From the NCBI RefSeq assembly GCF_900143695.1, contig NZ_FRFE01000005.1, positions 62,001 to 126,000 of the forward strand: a stretch of DNA of 64,000 nt, given 5' to 3'. The position numbers were made by a program, and so were the translations under genes. The notes under the pieces were generated by a model. That model made no database searches, was not told where the DNA came from, and worked only from the letters and a program-made list of their open reading frames with translations. Shown here in pieces: positions 17,804 through 27,930 of the stretch (position 1 is the stretch's first letter; each line of letters opens with the position of its first letter). This DNA is from Desulfopila aestuarii DSM 18488 (GTDB lineage Bacteria > Desulfobacterota > Desulfobulbia > Desulfobulbales > Desulfocapsaceae).

Positions 17804-18967
17804 ATGTCCAACTATCTGTTTACCTCCGAATCCGTGTCTGAAGGACATCCCGATAAAGTTGCAGATCAGATTTCCGATGCCATCCTCGACTCCATCCTGG
17901 AGCAGGACACCTACGCACGAGTCGCCTGTGAAACCCTTGTCACCACCGGCATGGCCCTCATCGCTGGCGAAATTACCACATCTGCATGGGTAGATATGCC
18001 TGAAGTCGTACGCCAGACAATCAAGGAAATCGGATACAACTCCAGCACTATGGGCTTTGACTGGCAATCCTGCGCAGTATTAACCTCTATCGACAAACAG
18101 TCACCCGATATTGCACAAGGTGTTGACGAAGGAACCGGCCTCGATCTTAATCAGGGTGCAGGTGATCAGGGCCTTATGTTCGGGTATGCCTGCAATGAGA
18201 CAAGTGTTCTTATGCCGATGCCTATCTACTTCGCTCACAAACTTACCAAGCAACAGTCTCTGGTGCGAAAAAGCGGCACACTTCCTTGGCTGCGGCCCGA
18301 TGCGAAAAGCCAGGTCACCATCGAATACGAGAACAGGGTCCCAAAACGCATTGAAGCCATCGTCCTCTCCACCCAGCATGACGAATCGATTTCCTATGAG
18401 AAGTTAAAAGAAGCTGTGATGCAGGAAATCATCAGCCCTGTTCTTCCGGCCGAGATGATAGACAGTAACACAAAGTTCTTCATCAATCCCACCGGCAGAT
18501 TTGTCATCGGCGGCCCGGTTGGCGACTGTGGGGTAACTGGTCGGAAAATCATCGTCGATACCTACGGAGGCAAAGGCTCACACGGCGGCGGTGCTTTCTC
18601 CGGCAAGGACCCTTCCAAGGTTGACCGTAGTTCCTCCTACATGGGTCGGTATGTTGCAAAGAACATTGTTGCCGCCGGAATCGCTGACGAAGTCGAAGTG
18701 CAGGTTGCCTATGCCATCGGTATATCACAACCTGTTTCAATTAACGTCAACAGCTTTGGTACCGGTAGACTGCCTGACAGCAAAATCAAGGAATTGATCG
18801 TCGAGCATTTCGATCTTCGTCCCAAAGCCATCATCCAGCATCTCAACCTTCTCCGCCCCATCTACAAGAAAACTGCTGCTTACGGTCATTTTGGGCGTGA
18901 AGATGCCGATTTCACCTGGGAACACACCGATAAAGCCGACGCACTCAGAAAATCGGCCAATATTTGA
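17804..18967 (+). CDS. metK: S-adenosylmethionine synthetase
   Basis: 387 residues. Forms SAM from methionine and ATP in the cytoplasm. It starts [22 protein letters not shown], with [12 protein letters not shown] (methionine-adenosyltransferase signature), [21 protein letters not shown] and [16 protein letters not shown]. Length is typical. The frame is open upstream, but the ATG at 17804 has a GTGGAG site and the family N-terminus. It is followed 36 nt later by ahcY, so SAM production and recycling of the product SAH are coupled on one transcript. Confidence 0.98.
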   Translation: MSNYLFTSESVSEGHPDKVADQISDAILDSILEQDTYARVACETLVTTGMALIAGEITTSAWVDMPEVVRQTIKEIGYNSSTMGFDWQSCAVLTSIDKQSPDIAQGVDEGTGLDLNQGAGDQGLMFGYACNETSVLMPMPIYFAHKLTKQQSLVRKSGTLPWLRPDAKSQVTIEYENRVPKRIEAIVLSTQHDESISYEKLKEAVMQEIISPVLPAEMIDSNTKFFINPTGRFVIGGPVGDCGVTGRKIIVDTYGGKGSHGGGAFSGKDPSKVDRSSSYMGRYVAKNIVAAGIADEVEVQVAYAIGISQPVSINVNSFGTGRLPDSKIKELIVEHFDLRPKAIIQHLNLLRPIYKKTAAYGHFGREDADFTWEHTDKADALRKSANI

Positions 18968-19003
18968 ACGTTATTTCGATACACATCTCAATAGGTACAC
19001 ACT

Positions 19004-20302
19004 ATGTCTACACCAACAAACGACTATAAAGTAGCCGATATATCTCTGGCTGCCTGGGGCAGAAAAGAGATTGAAATCGCTGAAACGGAGATGCCTGGTC
19101 TCATGGCCCTTCGCGATGAATATCGTGAGTCCCAACCACTCAAAGGGGCTCGCATTGCAGGTTGCCTGCATATGACCATCCAGACCGCCGTATTGATGGA
19201 AACCCTGGTCGAACTGGGCGCCGAAATTCGCTGGTCAAGCTGCAATATCTTCTCCACTCAGGACCACGCAGCAGCTGCCATGGCAGCCGCCGGTATTCCT
19301 ACCTTTGCCTGGAAAGGTGAGAATGAAGAGGAATTCTGGTGGTGCATTGACCAGACAATATTTGGCCCCAACGGCTGGATCCCGAACATGATCCTCGACG
19401 ACGGCGGCGATCTTACGCTGGTCATGCATGAAAAGTATCAGAAAGAGTTGAAGGAGATACGTGGCATTACCGAGGAAACCACCACAGGTGTACACCGTCT
19501 CAATGAGATGGCCGATGCCGGCACCCTCAAATGCCCTGCGATCAATGTCAACGACTCTGTCACCAAGTCAAAATTTGACAACCTCTACGGTTGTCGTGAA
19601 TCACTTATCGACGGAATCAAGCGTGCTACTGATGTAATGATTGCCGGTAAAAACGCCGTTGTTGTCGGTTATGGTGATGTTGGTAAAGGTTGTGCCCAGG
19701 CCCTGCGCGGCATGGGAGCTACAGTATATGTCACTGAAATAGATCCGATCTGCGCCCTGCAGGCTGCCATGGAAGGTTATAGGGTCGTTACCATGGAAGA
19801 CGCAGCTTCCTTTGGCAACATCTTTGTCACCTGCACTGGCAACGTCGATGTCATCACACGCGCCCACATGGAGCAAATGCCACACGAGGCCATCGTATGC
19901 AATATCGGACATTTCGATTCAGAAATCGACATTGCAGGCATACGTAACCTCCCCTGGGATAATATCAAGCCGCAGGTTGATCACGTGACCTTTCCCGATG
20001 GTAAAAAGATCATCATTCTCGCAGAAGGCCGTCTGGTCAATCTTGGTTGTGCAACTGGCCACCCAAGTTTTGTTATGAGTAACTCCTTTACCAACCAGGT
20101 ACTTGCCCAGATCGAACTGTGGAAAAACTCGAATAAATACGAAAATAAAGTCTATTTTCTGCCGAAGAAACTCGACGAGATGGTTGCTCGATTACATTTA
20201 CTGAAAATCGGTGTCAAATTAACCGAGCTCACCGAAAAGCAGGCAAAATATATTGGTGTTCCGGTTGAAGGGCCCTACAAACCTGAGTATTACCGCTACT
20301 GA
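19004..20302 (+). CDS. ahcY: adenosylhomocysteinase
   Basis: 432 residues. NAD-dependent hydrolysis of S-adenosylhomocysteine to adenosine and homocysteine. Signatures include [15 protein letters not shown], an NAD-binding Rossmann segment [32 protein letters not shown], and the C-terminal PYKPEYYRY with the Lys-Tyr pair that reaches the neighbouring subunit. It forms an operon with metK and ends at a clear terminator. A deaminase for MTA/SAH at 48026 may offer a second route. Confidence 0.98.
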   Translation: MSTPTNDYKVADISLAAWGRKEIEIAETEMPGLMALRDEYRESQPLKGARIAGCLHMTIQTAVLMETLVELGAEIRWSSCNIFSTQDHAAAAMAAAGIPTFAWKGENEEEFWWCIDQTIFGPNGWIPNMILDDGGDLTLVMHEKYQKELKEIRGITEETTTGVHRLNEMADAGTLKCPAINVNDSVTKSKFDNLYGCRESLIDGIKRATDVMIAGKNAVVVGYGDVGKGCAQALRGMGATVYVTEIDPICALQAAMEGYRVVTMEDAASFGNIFVTCTGNVDVITRAHMEQMPHEAIVCNIGHFDSEIDIAGIRNLPWDNIKPQVDHVTFPDGKKIIILAEGRLVNLGCATGHPSFVMSNSFTNQVLAQIELWKNSNKYENKVYFLPKKLDEMVARLHLLKIGVKLTELTEKQAKYIGVPVEGPYKPEYYRY

Positions 20303-20327
20303 TTCTATAATAACAATCAGCTCTCTG

Positions 20328-20360
20328 CCCCATTCGGCACATGTCGGATGGGGTTTTTTA
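20328..20360 (+). terminator. rho-independent terminator of metK-ahcY
   Basis: CCCCAT (20328-20333) pairs with ATGGGG (20348-20353), and pairing continues inward through TCGGC/GTCGG. A T6 tract follows at 20354-20359. Confidence 0.9.
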
Positions 20361-20374
20361 TTTCTAGCACCATG

Positions 20375-21118
20375 CTAACTGGCCAATTGAATGTCCCCAG
20401 ACATCACCTCATGCATCCGTCCGTCATCGTCCAACACATGCAGTAAGCCCTCATCATCAGGTCCGAGTGAAATGCCCTCTACCCGTTGGCCGCCAATACC
20501 CACCCAGGCCATTCGGGTTCCTTTCATGAAATCTCGCTTACGCCATCTGGTTATGACCTGGCCGAATCCCTCCTGTTCAAATCGCGCAACCTCCAACAAC
20601 ATACTGGTCCGGACATCATTAAACAGCGCATGAATATCTGTCTTTTTGCCAGATTCAAGATAGAGCGATGTGGCTCTGTCCTGTAATTCGTCAGGGAAAT
20701 CAAATTTTTCGGTATTTACATTCAACCCGACGCCAATGATCGCGAACCTGTTATCTCCTGCGCCAGCGAAACTCGAGGATTCACTGAGGATACCTCCACA
20801 CTTTCGGTTATGAAAATAGATATCATTGGGCCATTTCAAACCTGCTTCTAGCAAATAATGCTCGCTTATAACCTCTGCTACCGCGATTCCGGCTACAAAG
20901 GTTAGACGTGGAAAATCGCTTATCGCCAAACGTGGCCGAACAATGATCGAACAGTAAAGACCTTTTCCGGGTGGAGACTGCCAGCTCTTACCGAGACGTC
21001 CCCTACCCATCGTCTGAGTTCCAGCGACCACTGCGGAACCGTGTTCGGCCCCTTTTTCAGCAATGCTTATCGCCTGAATATTTGTAGAATCGATGCTGTC
21101 GTAAGTTATAATCTTCAT
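20375..21118 (-). CDS. birA: biotin--[acetyl-CoA-carboxylase] ligase
   Basis: 247 residues. Attaches biotin to carboxyl-carrier proteins via biotinyl-AMP. The catalytic domain shows the start DSIDSTN, the biotinyl-AMP loop TQTMGRGRLGKSW, LKWPNDIY with the catalytic Lys, and IGVGLNVN. There is no N-terminal helix-turn-helix, so this is the monofunctional class, not a repressor. The ATG at 21118 is chosen over a TTG at 21130. It follows dsrD but a strong terminator lies between, so birA probably depends on read-through or a weak promoter of its own. Confidence 0.93.
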   Translation of the reverse strand: MKIITYDSIDSTNIQAISIAEKGAEHGSAVVAGTQTMGRGRLGKSWQSPPGKGLYCSIIVRPRLAISDFPRLTFVAGIAVAEVISEHYLLEAGLKWPNDIYFHNRKCGGILSESSSFAGAGDNRFAIIGVGLNVNTEKFDFPDELQDRATSLYLESGKKTDIHALFNDVRTSMLLEVARFEQEGFGQVITRWRKRDFMKGTRMAWVGIGGQRVEGISLGPDDEGLLHVLDDDGRMHEVMSGDIQLAS

Positions 21119-21128
21119 AAGCGGAAGC

Positions 21129-21168
21129 AAAAAAAAAGTGCAGAGCGTTTAAAAACGCACTGCACTTT
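21129..21168 (-). terminator. rho-independent terminator of the dsrABD operon
   Basis: AAAGTGCAG (21135-21143) and CTGCACTTT (21160-21168) form a stem that continues inward through GCGTTT/AAACGC. On the minus strand it is followed by a long T tract (A run at 21129-21137). Confidence 0.92.
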
Positions 21169-21194
21169 CTATCAAATGAGACAAAGGGGACGAA

Positions 21195-21437
21195 TCACAC
21201 GCCGCCTTCTCCATCATCATTTTTAATACGGCTCGGAACACCGTACATTGTCGTAGATCCAGAAGACCAAAACATAAGCTTTTGCTCTCTTACGAGTTCA
21301 TTGGCAATGTTTTTAATCTCACGTGGCTTTGCATCAGGATCACAGGCGTAGAAATCCTTAATATAAAGCTGTGGTTTCGGAGACTTTGTAGCCTTCTCGA
21401 TGATAGCTGCTTTTAATTCGTCTTTACTTAAGGCCAT
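21195..21437 (-). CDS. dsrD: dissimilatory sulfite reductase regulator DsrD
   Basis: 80 residues, Lys-rich, starting MALSKDELKAAIIEKATKS. The family has a winged-helix fold and is found next to dsrAB in sulfate, sulfite and thiosulfate reducers; published biochemistry describes it as an allosteric activator of DsrAB that promotes transfer of the sulfur intermediate to DsrC. A good GGAGGGTCATC ribosome region precedes the ATG. It sits 90 nt after dsrB, separated by a strong hairpin. Its presence supports the reductive rather than oxidative direction of this Dsr system. Confidence 0.95.
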   Translation of the reverse strand: MALSKDELKAAIIEKATKSPKPQLYIKDFYACDPDAKPREIKNIANELVREQKLMFWSSGSTTMYGVPSRIKNDDGEGGV

Positions 21438-21475
21438 GATGACCCTCCTTCAAAAAGGTGAAGTCTACCGGCGAA

Positions 21476-21505
21476 CCTTTTCGTCTCAACATTGAGACGA
21501 AAAGG
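21476..21505 (-). ncRNA. strong hairpin in the dsrB-dsrD intergenic RNA
   Basis: CCTTTTCGTCTCAA (21476-21489) and TTGAGACGAAAAGG (21492-21505) are perfectly complementary over 14 bp. No T tract follows on the minus strand, so it is not a standard terminator. It more likely protects the 3' end of dsrAB mRNA or sets the ratio of DsrAB to DsrD. Confidence 0.6.
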
Positions 21506-21527
21506 CAATCGTCAGTCAAGGCTTCAG

Positions 21528-22655
21528 TTACTTGATGTGACTGGTGTACTTGAACTGAGTGGTGGTACGCCAGGTGTTGTAAGCAAGACGATAGTCATCA
21601 ATGCTCTTCTCGGTAAATGGAATATCACATTTCTCGAAGAACTTCTCCCAACCAATTCTCTCAGCCCATTCACCAACACGCTCATATTTCTTCGCGTCTT
21701 TAGCATAAGCCTCAAGAATCTTTTTAACGGCTTCGACAGTCTCAGGCCAACGCGGAGTGGTGTTGGGCAGGAACGGAATAACCAGCTTGGAGAACTTAGG
21801 CGCAGACTTGGCGTTGGATACCTTACCACCAACAAGAATTGCGATACCATCACCTTCCGGATCTGCAAGGGGCATAGCCGGACACATGGTGTAGCAGTTA
21901 CCACAGAACATACAACGCTCAACGGTAACCTTCACAGTTTTAATCTCTTTACCGTCAACCTCAGCCTTGGCAGGCTTAACAGCGCCAAGCGGACAGGAGG
22001 CAATAGCAAGCGGAAGTTCACAAACACCGGTGATACGCTTATGGTCGATCATCGGCGGCTTACGATGGATACCGAGAATAGCGATATCGGAAGCGTGAAC
22101 GGCACCACACATGTTCAAACAGCAAGCCAGAGCAATACGTACCTGAGCCGGCAGGGTCATGGAGGTGAAGTAATCAAACAGCTCATCCATTACCGCTTTT
22201 ACAACACCGGAAGCGTCGGTAGCAGGAGTATGGCAATGTACCCAGCCCTGGGTGTGAACGATGTTGGTTACACCAGCACCGGTACCACCTACCGGGAATT
22301 TGTTGCCACGGCTCTTGAGATCATCGAGCAACGGCTGAACTTTATCCTTGCTGTCAACCATGAACTCGACGTTGTTACGGGTCGTCCAGCGCATGAAACC
22401 GTCACAATGCTTATCAGCGATATCACAGATTTCGCGAATAAAGTTAACGGTGATCAGTCGAGCAGTACCACAACGCACGGTGTAAACCTCGTCACCGGTC
22501 TCTGATTTATGCATCAGAACGCCCGGCTGGAGAATCTCGTGCCACAGCCATTTGCCTTTATTGGCTTTAATGACTGGCGGGAAGAACTGCTCGTAGTGGG
22601 GTGGACCAAGATCGGATATACGTCCGTCCATCGGTTTATCTGGATTGTAGCCCAT
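21528..22655 (-). CDS. dsrB: dissimilatory sulfite reductase beta subunit
   Basis: 375 residues. Catalytic partner in the cytoplasmic DsrA2B2 enzyme that reduces sulfite with six electrons. The sirohaem/[4Fe-4S] motifs appear as [21 protein letters not shown] and [15 protein letters not shown], and an inserted ferredoxin domain has [19 protein letters not shown]. Length and the C-terminal Trp/Tyr-rich tail fit the reductive bacterial type. It begins 55 nt after dsrA with an AAGGAG site, in the fixed order dsrA-dsrB-dsrD. Confidence 0.98.
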   Translation of the reverse strand: MGYNPDKPMDGRISDLGPPHYEQFFPPVIKANKGKWLWHEILQPGVLMHKSETGDEVYTVRCGTARLITVNFIREICDIADKHCDGFMRWTTRNNVEFMVDSKDKVQPLLDDLKSRGNKFPVGGTGAGVTNIVHTQGWVHCHTPATDASGVVKAVMDELFDYFTSMTLPAQVRIALACCLNMCGAVHASDIAILGIHRKPPMIDHKRITGVCELPLAIASCPLGAVKPAKAEVDGKEIKTVKVTVERCMFCGNCYTMCPAMPLADPEGDGIAILVGGKVSNAKSAPKFSKLVIPFLPNTTPRWPETVEAVKKILEAYAKDAKKYERVGEWAERIGWEKFFEKCDIPFTEKSIDDYRLAYNTWRTTTQFKYTSHIK

Positions 22656-22710
22656 GATAAATCTCCTTATATTTTTTAATATGAAGTGTTAGCTCAAATT
22701 AAAAGCGGCA

Positions 22711-23991
22711 TTAAGCAGCGTGCTTAGCGCGGAATTCTTCCACGTCACGCTCGAATCCACCCTCAACTTCTTCTTCTGCCCAGAAAACATATGGGTTGGA
22801 GCGAGGCTCTTTAACCATCTGTGGAATCGGCTCAAGTTCCATAACCTTGATGAAGGTCGGCAGGCCAACGCGCTGCATGGTCTCACCAACACGCTCACGG
22901 TTTTTACCGACTTCCATCCACCAATCCCACACTTTCTCGATGAACTCAACGAGCTCTTCGAAATCGTTGTCAGCAGACATCGGGATAAACGGGAGAACCA
23001 GGGTAGAGAACTGGGCACCGTCAAGGATCGGGGCTTTTGCACCAACCAGGACGGACGCGCCTTTTTCTGCGCCAGGACGAAGTGCGCGAGGCATTACGTT
23101 GATGCAATGCATACAACGGGTACACTCGGAGTTGTCAATTTTCAGCTCGCCGCCTTCCATCCACATGCAATTGGTGGGGCAGAGATCAATAACTTCTTTC
23201 GTGATGTCGAACTTACCCCAGTCGCGACCAGAATGGGCGCCACCGTTGGATGGGTAGTTGCCGGCAATGTACTCTTTAACGGCAGCCTGGTCGATACGGA
23301 TATCGTCTTTCCAGGTGCCGATAACGGAGATATCGGAACGGGCAATAGCAGCAACACAGTCGTTCGGACAACCGGAGAACTTGAACTTAAACTTGTAAGG
23401 GAATGCCGGACGATGAATCTCGTCCTGATACTGCATGGTCAGCTTGTAGCAAGCCTCTTCAGTATCGTAGCAGGACCACTCACAGCGGGACTCGCCGATA
23501 CAGTTGGCAGGAGTACGCAGGTTGGATCCTGAACCACCAAGATCCTGGTTCATGTCATGGGTCAGATCCCAGAAAAACGGCTCAAGGTTCTCAGTACGGG
23601 TACCAAGAAGAATGATGTCACCGGTGGAACCGTGCATATTAGTTACGCCGGAACCATGCTTCTCCCAAAGATCACACAGCTGACGAAGGTTAGCTGAGGA
23701 GTAGTATTTGGATGAAGGCTGAGCAACACGCACGGTGTGGAAGTGCTCTACACCGGGGAAAAGCTCAGGTACGTCAGCATAACGACCAACGATACCACCA
23801 CCGTATCCGAAAACACCAACGATACCGCCGTGCTTCCAGTGGGTGATTCTGTCTTTGAAAGAGAGCTCTAGGATACCAAGAATATCCCAGCACTCAGGCT
23901 TTGTTGCAGCCTGCTGCTTCAAGTCGGTAACGAAGCTTGGCCAAGGGCCACTCTCCAATTGGTCCAACAAGGGCGTCTCATGTTTTGCCAT
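22711..23991 (-). CDS. dsrA: dissimilatory sulfite reductase alpha subunit
   Basis: 426 residues. Sulfite-reducing sirohaem protein with DsrB. Visible are the N-terminal KHGGIVGVFGYGGGIVGRY segment, the metal-site cysteines in CIGESRCEWSCYDTEEAC and FSGCPNDCVAAIARSD, and the ferredoxin insertion with CPTNCMW and CTRCMHCINVMPRAL. The frame is open upstream to 24096, but the ATG at 23991 has a near-perfect GGAGG site and gives the family start MAKHETPLLDQLESGPWPS. It is the first gene of dsrABD, with a promoter about 200 nt upstream. Confidence 0.98.
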   Translation of the reverse strand: MAKHETPLLDQLESGPWPSFVTDLKQQAATKPECWDILGILELSFKDRITHWKHGGIVGVFGYGGGIVGRYADVPELFPGVEHFHTVRVAQPSSKYYSSANLRQLCDLWEKHGSGVTNMHGSTGDIILLGTRTENLEPFFWDLTHDMNQDLGGSGSNLRTPANCIGESRCEWSCYDTEEACYKLTMQYQDEIHRPAFPYKFKFKFSGCPNDCVAAIARSDISVIGTWKDDIRIDQAAVKEYIAGNYPSNGGAHSGRDWGKFDITKEVIDLCPTNCMWMEGGELKIDNSECTRCMHCINVMPRALRPGAEKGASVLVGAKAPILDGAQFSTLVLPFIPMSADNDFEELVEFIEKVWDWWMEVGKNRERVGETMQRVGLPTFIKVMELEPIPQMVKEPRSNPYVFWAEEEVEGGFERDVEEFRAKHAA

Positions 23992-24186
23992 GATTTCCTC
24001 CTTTGAATTACTGTTTAAACTACAACCTCTACCAATAATATAGCAAATCTTATTGTTCCATTTTGAACCGATGAAAGAGCAGCAAACACCCTCCACCTTA
24101 CTCTGCGGCGTTCAACATAGCCCGAGCAAATAATACTGTCAGGACAATACGAAACACTATCACTATGAATAATGATTCAGCGGCTG

Positions 24187-24215
24187 AGAATATCGCCCAC
24201 GATTCAATTTGTCAA
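24187..24215 (-). promoter_or_regulatory. dsrA: sigma70-type promoter of dsrABD
   Basis: On the minus strand a perfect TTGACA (24210-24215) is followed after exactly 17 nt by TATTCT (24187-24192). Transcription would start near 24180, giving a leader of about 190 nt before dsrA. The -35 lies only 42 nt past the pgi stop, and no terminator is visible between them. Confidence 0.65.
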
Positions 24216-24256
24216 CAAAAAATGGTTCATTTGTCGGACGGGAAATGAACGGAGAT

Positions 24257-25876
24257 TCAGCCGTCATGGGTTGTGTTGATGCCTGTTGTTGCTGCCTCAA
24301 GAAACCGTTTTTCCACCTCTGCCCCACTCTCAACCCTTCCTTTCATGCTCTCCAGAATCCTGGTGGCAAGAATCTTGCCTAACTGAACACCTTCCTGGTC
24401 AAATGAATTAATGTTCCAGACAAAACCCTGAAATACTATTTTCGCCTCATAAATTGCCAGTAATGCTCCCATGGTTTGTGGGGTCAAACGCTCCGCCATA
24501 AGAACCATCGACGGCCTGTTGCCAGCAAAATTCCTGTTGGGATTCTCATCCGGTCGCCCAACAGCCATGGCCAGTGCCTGGGCTAGCAGGTTTGCGAGAA
24601 GTTTTTCCTGAGACGAAGATCCTTTAACCTCGAGATCACTTCCATACTGGCTCTTGATAAAGCCTATGAATTCGACAGGCACGATTTCAGTGCCCTGATG
24701 GAGCAATTGATAAAATGCATGCTGGCCATTGGTACCCGGTTCCCCCCAGACCACCGGCCCGGTGAGATAATTGACCGTACCACCCTGTCGGTCAACCGAC
24801 TTTCCGTTACTCTCCATATCGCATTGTTGAAGATGGGCGGGAAAACGATGCAGCGCCTGGCTGTACGGCAAAATTGCCAGTGATGCGGAACCAAGAAAAT
24901 TGTGGTTCCATACCCCTAGAAGCGCCATCAGAAGAGGAACGTTCTCACGAACATCTCTGTTCTCCGCAGTGTAGTCGATAATCGCCGCTCCTTCCAGAAA
25001 TTCCAATAGCTGATCATAGCCAAGGTAAAAACCGAGCATAACCGCGCCGACCATTGAGGTTGCAGAGTATCTGCCGCCGATATAGTCATACATATAGAAT
25101 GAGCGCAGATACTTTTCCGGGTTGTCCATGGGACTCCCCTGGCCGGTAACGGCAAGGCAATGATGTGCGGGATCAAGCCCGGCTTCCCTTAGCCTGTTCA
25201 CCACCAGCAATTCATTGGTCAGGGTCTCAAGGGTGGTGCCACTTTTGGAGACGATGTTGACCAGTGTTCGGCTAAGATCGACTTGAGCGAGTTTTTCTGC
25301 CGCGTCATCGGGATCGACGTTGGCGATAAATTGAACCGATCGCCCAGGAAGGCCGTAGGGTTTCAACGCTTCATAGATAGCCCTTGGGCCAAGGTCAGAG
25401 CCGCCGATCCCCACATTGATCATTGTGGTAAAGGTTTCACCCCGTTCATTGACAATAGCACCACGCTCCACATCACCGAGAAACTCTTTGAGCCGATCAA
25501 GCTCAGCTCTCATCTTGGCAGTCGCCTCAGGGGATTTCGGATTGGCAGTAAAAAGATCCCGGCAGGAGGTGTGCAAGACCTGCCTGTTTTCGCATTCAAA
25601 CCCGTCAATCCTGTTCATCACCTCGCCGCTGCGCATCCGGACGAACTGTTCGACCAGACCACACTCATCGGCAAGCTGCTGCAACCCATCAAGCACCCTC
25701 TCATCCACCCGCTGGGTAGAATACAGCAAACGGAACGGACCAGAGCTGCAAACGTATTTTTCTATCCTGCCATCTGCCTGCAAAGCACCTTCCCTGGCAA
25801 GATTATACGGATGAGTTGCCAGATCCTGGAGTTGTCTGGTTACGGAAGCCGTTCCTAAATGACAAAGATTAGCCAT
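24257..25876 (-). CDS. pgi: glucose-6-phosphate isomerase
   Basis: 539 residues. Interconverts glucose-6-phosphate and fructose-6-phosphate. Motifs: GIGGSDLGPRAIYEAL, VNIVSKSGTTLETLTNELLV, the family signature around DYIGGRYSATSMVGAV, and GEPGTNGQHAFYQLLHQGTE with the catalytic His. A GGAGGTGAG site precedes the ATG, 40 nt after rpe. The gene closes a minus-strand sugar-phosphate pair (rpe-pgi) behind dnaG-rpoD-dprA. Confidence 0.97.
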   Translation of the reverse strand: MANLCHLGTASVTRQLQDLATHPYNLAREGALQADGRIEKYVCSSGPFRLLYSTQRVDERVLDGLQQLADECGLVEQFVRMRSGEVMNRIDGFECENRQVLHTSCRDLFTANPKSPEATAKMRAELDRLKEFLGDVERGAIVNERGETFTTMINVGIGGSDLGPRAIYEALKPYGLPGRSVQFIANVDPDDAAEKLAQVDLSRTLVNIVSKSGTTLETLTNELLVVNRLREAGLDPAHHCLAVTGQGSPMDNPEKYLRSFYMYDYIGGRYSATSMVGAVMLGFYLGYDQLLEFLEGAAIIDYTAENRDVRENVPLLMALLGVWNHNFLGSASLAILPYSQALHRFPAHLQQCDMESNGKSVDRQGGTVNYLTGPVVWGEPGTNGQHAFYQLLHQGTEIVPVEFIGFIKSQYGSDLEVKGSSSQEKLLANLLAQALAMAVGRPDENPNRNFAGNRPSMVLMAERLTPQTMGALLAIYEAKIVFQGFVWNINSFDQEGVQLGKILATRILESMKGRVESGAEVEKRFLEAATTGINTTHDG

Positions 25877-25916
25877 TTCTTCTCACCTCCTGTTTCCTAA
25901 AGACAAAGAACACTCA

Positions 25917-26597
25917 TTAACCACGAGCCGCGGCACCCTGTTCGGCAAGTCGCCTCAATTCATGAATAGTTGCCCCATAATCTTCCGTATTGTAAACGGC
26001 TGAACCAGCAACAAAGATATTGGCACCGGCCTTGGCTACCTCTTCAATGGTCTTTTTGCTGACACCGCCGTCAACCTCAATCCCTATGGAAAGGCCCAGC
26101 TCGTCGATTCGTTTTCTTAGCTGACTTATTTTTTCAAGGGTTGAGGGAATAAACGACTGGCCACCAAAACCTGGGTTAACTGACATCAGCATCACCAGAT
26201 CGAGATCCTCAAGGATATAGTCAAGAGTTGCAAGCGATGTTGAGGGATTCAGCACCGCGCCGGCCTTCAATCCCCGCTGTTTGATCTGACCAATAACCCG
26301 ATGCAGATGAGTACACGCTTCTACATGGACTGTTATCCAATCTGCCCCGGCATCAGCAAAGGCATCGACATAACTGCCAGGATCGGAAATCATGAGATGC
26401 ACATCCAATACTTTCTTGGTCACTTTTCGCGCAGCATCAACCACCAGCGGACCAATGGTGATATTCGGTACAAAATGTCCATCCATCACGTCGATATGGA
26501 TAACCTCGGCCCCAGCCTCATCCACGGCCTGAATCTCCGCACCGAGCCGACTGAAATCGGCTGAAAGAATGGACGGTGCGATCTGTATTTGCTGCAT
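25917..26597 (-). CDS. rpe: ribulose-phosphate 3-epimerase
   Basis: 226 residues, TIM-barrel. Interconverts ribulose-5-phosphate and xylulose-5-phosphate in the non-oxidative pentose phosphate pathway. Signatures: IAPSILSADFSRLG, VIHIDVMDGHFVPNITIGP (metal-binding His/Asp), LMSVNPGFGGQSFIP and IEVDGGVS. Length is typical. It lies between dprA and pgi, probably cotranscribed. Ru5P is also the KdsD substrate, though kdsD is not in this operon. Confidence 0.97.
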   Translation of the reverse strand: MQQIQIAPSILSADFSRLGAEIQAVDEAGAEVIHIDVMDGHFVPNITIGPLVVDAARKVTKKVLDVHLMISDPGSYVDAFADAGADWITVHVEACTHLHRVIGQIKQRGLKAGAVLNPSTSLATLDYILEDLDLVMLMSVNPGFGGQSFIPSTLEKISQLRKRIDELGLSIGIEVDGGVSKKTIEEVAKAGANIFVAGSAVYNTEDYGATIHELRRLAEQGAAARG

Positions 26598-26675
26598 GCT
26601 GTCTCCTGAAAGAAAAAAGTGTTATCGGCACCCCTGCCGTTTAATTCTGCTGCAAGAGGCCCGTTTCTAATATTA

Positions 26676-27788
26676 TTACGCCAACCGTCGGACCTGATCA
26701 CCGGCCACCATTTCGATATGGCCTTCAAGTTCAAGAAAAAGGAGTAATTCGCTGAGTCGTGCCGGAGTCAATCCCGTTCGCTCACACACCTCGTCGCGCG
26801 ACAGGGGATAGGCATCAAGTTGCTCTAACAAAGCCACACCATCCGGTTCAAGACCTGAATAGGGATCACCTTTCGGCTGTTGCCCTGAGCAACCGTTGGC
26901 AGCAATTCCCCACTGCAATTCCTCGACAATATCACTGCCACTTGCCACCAACTTGGCACCTTCCCGCAGTAGCCAGTGTGCACCTTCGCTTTTCAGAGAG
27001 TCAATCTGGCCGGGGACCGCGAATATCTCCCGCCCAAAATCGAGGGCCATCTGGGCGGTGATCAGCGATCCTGATTTACGGGCCGCCTCGACCACCACAA
27101 CACCCTGACTCAAACCGGCAATGATCCTGTTGCGTGCGGGAAAACGAAACCCATCAGGTTTGGTTCCCAAAGGGTATTCGCTCAACAGCAGTCCTTTAGC
27201 CCGCAACTGATCGTACAACGTACGATTCTGGCTGGGATAGATAACATCTAGACCACTGCCGAGTACCGCAATAGTTCGCCCTTCGCTCTTTAATGCGCCG
27301 TAATGCGCCTCTGAATCGATACCAAGCGCCATCCCGGATACAACGGTGACACCATAGGTGGTGAGATTTTCAGCCAGCAGCCAGGCGGCCCTTCGACCAT
27401 AGGTGGTGGCCGAACGAGACCCAACCATTGCCACACAATGGCTTCCCATAAGGGCAACATCGCCCAGTGCATACAAAACAAGCGGCGGATCGGGAATTTC
27501 ACGAAGTCGGTCAGGATAACGGGGATCTACCAGAGACACGATCTCACCGCCAAGCTTCTGCATGCCCGCAATCTGCCTGGCAGCAAGCTCTCTTAATTCA
27601 GGCAGCCTGGCAAAACCTGTCAACTGGCTGGACCTGATTCCGTCGGTTGCTGCCAGCTCTTTAGCTCCAGCGCCCAAAACCTTGGCCGGCGAACCGAAAC
27701 GATCCAGCAATCTGGCAGCACCGGCTGGGCCAAGTCCGGGTATCAGGCTGAGACAGAGCCAATCGTTGGTCGCAGCATTTTCAGACAT
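26676..27788 (-). CDS. dprA: DNA-processing protein DprA
   Basis: 370 residues. Binds incoming single-stranded DNA and loads RecA during natural transformation. An N-terminal helical region with LIPGLGPAGAARLLDRFG is followed by the Rossmann-like core with MVGSRSATTYGRRAAW, VVSGMALGIDSEAH, VLGSGLDVIYPSQN and RNRIIAGLSQGVVVVEA, and a C-terminal winged-helix of about 60 residues. The ATG at 27788 has an AGGAG site; the frame is open to 27917 but the extra residues do not resemble the family. It follows rpoD on the same strand. Whether the host is competent cannot be told from this gene alone. Confidence 0.95.
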   Translation of the reverse strand: MSENAATNDWLCLSLIPGLGPAGAARLLDRFGSPAKVLGAGAKELAATDGIRSSQLTGFARLPELRELAARQIAGMQKLGGEIVSLVDPRYPDRLREIPDPPLVLYALGDVALMGSHCVAMVGSRSATTYGRRAAWLLAENLTTYGVTVVSGMALGIDSEAHYGALKSEGRTIAVLGSGLDVIYPSQNRTLYDQLRAKGLLLSEYPLGTKPDGFRFPARNRIIAGLSQGVVVVEAARKSGSLITAQMALDFGREIFAVPGQIDSLKSEGAHWLLREGAKLVASGSDIVEELQWGIAANGCSGQQPKGDPYSGLEPDGVALLEQLDAYPLSRDEVCERTGLTPARLSELLLFLELEGHIEMVAGDQVRRLA

Positions 27789-27930
27789 GTTGCTCCTGGA
27801 AAAGCGAATGGCACAGGCCCTTAGAAAAAGACCAGTGCCACTCGGTGTTTGAAAAACCGGCGGGCGACGAGGGGTTATCCTATCCTGCGAAAACGTATTC
27901 CGCAGCCCCGGTGCCATCGACCTCCTCCGG

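Noticed and set aside
21492-23532. Long plus-strand open frames opposite dsrA and dsrB (337 and 270 codons)
   Set aside because: They mirror the well-supported dsr genes and lack ribosome sites and motifs.
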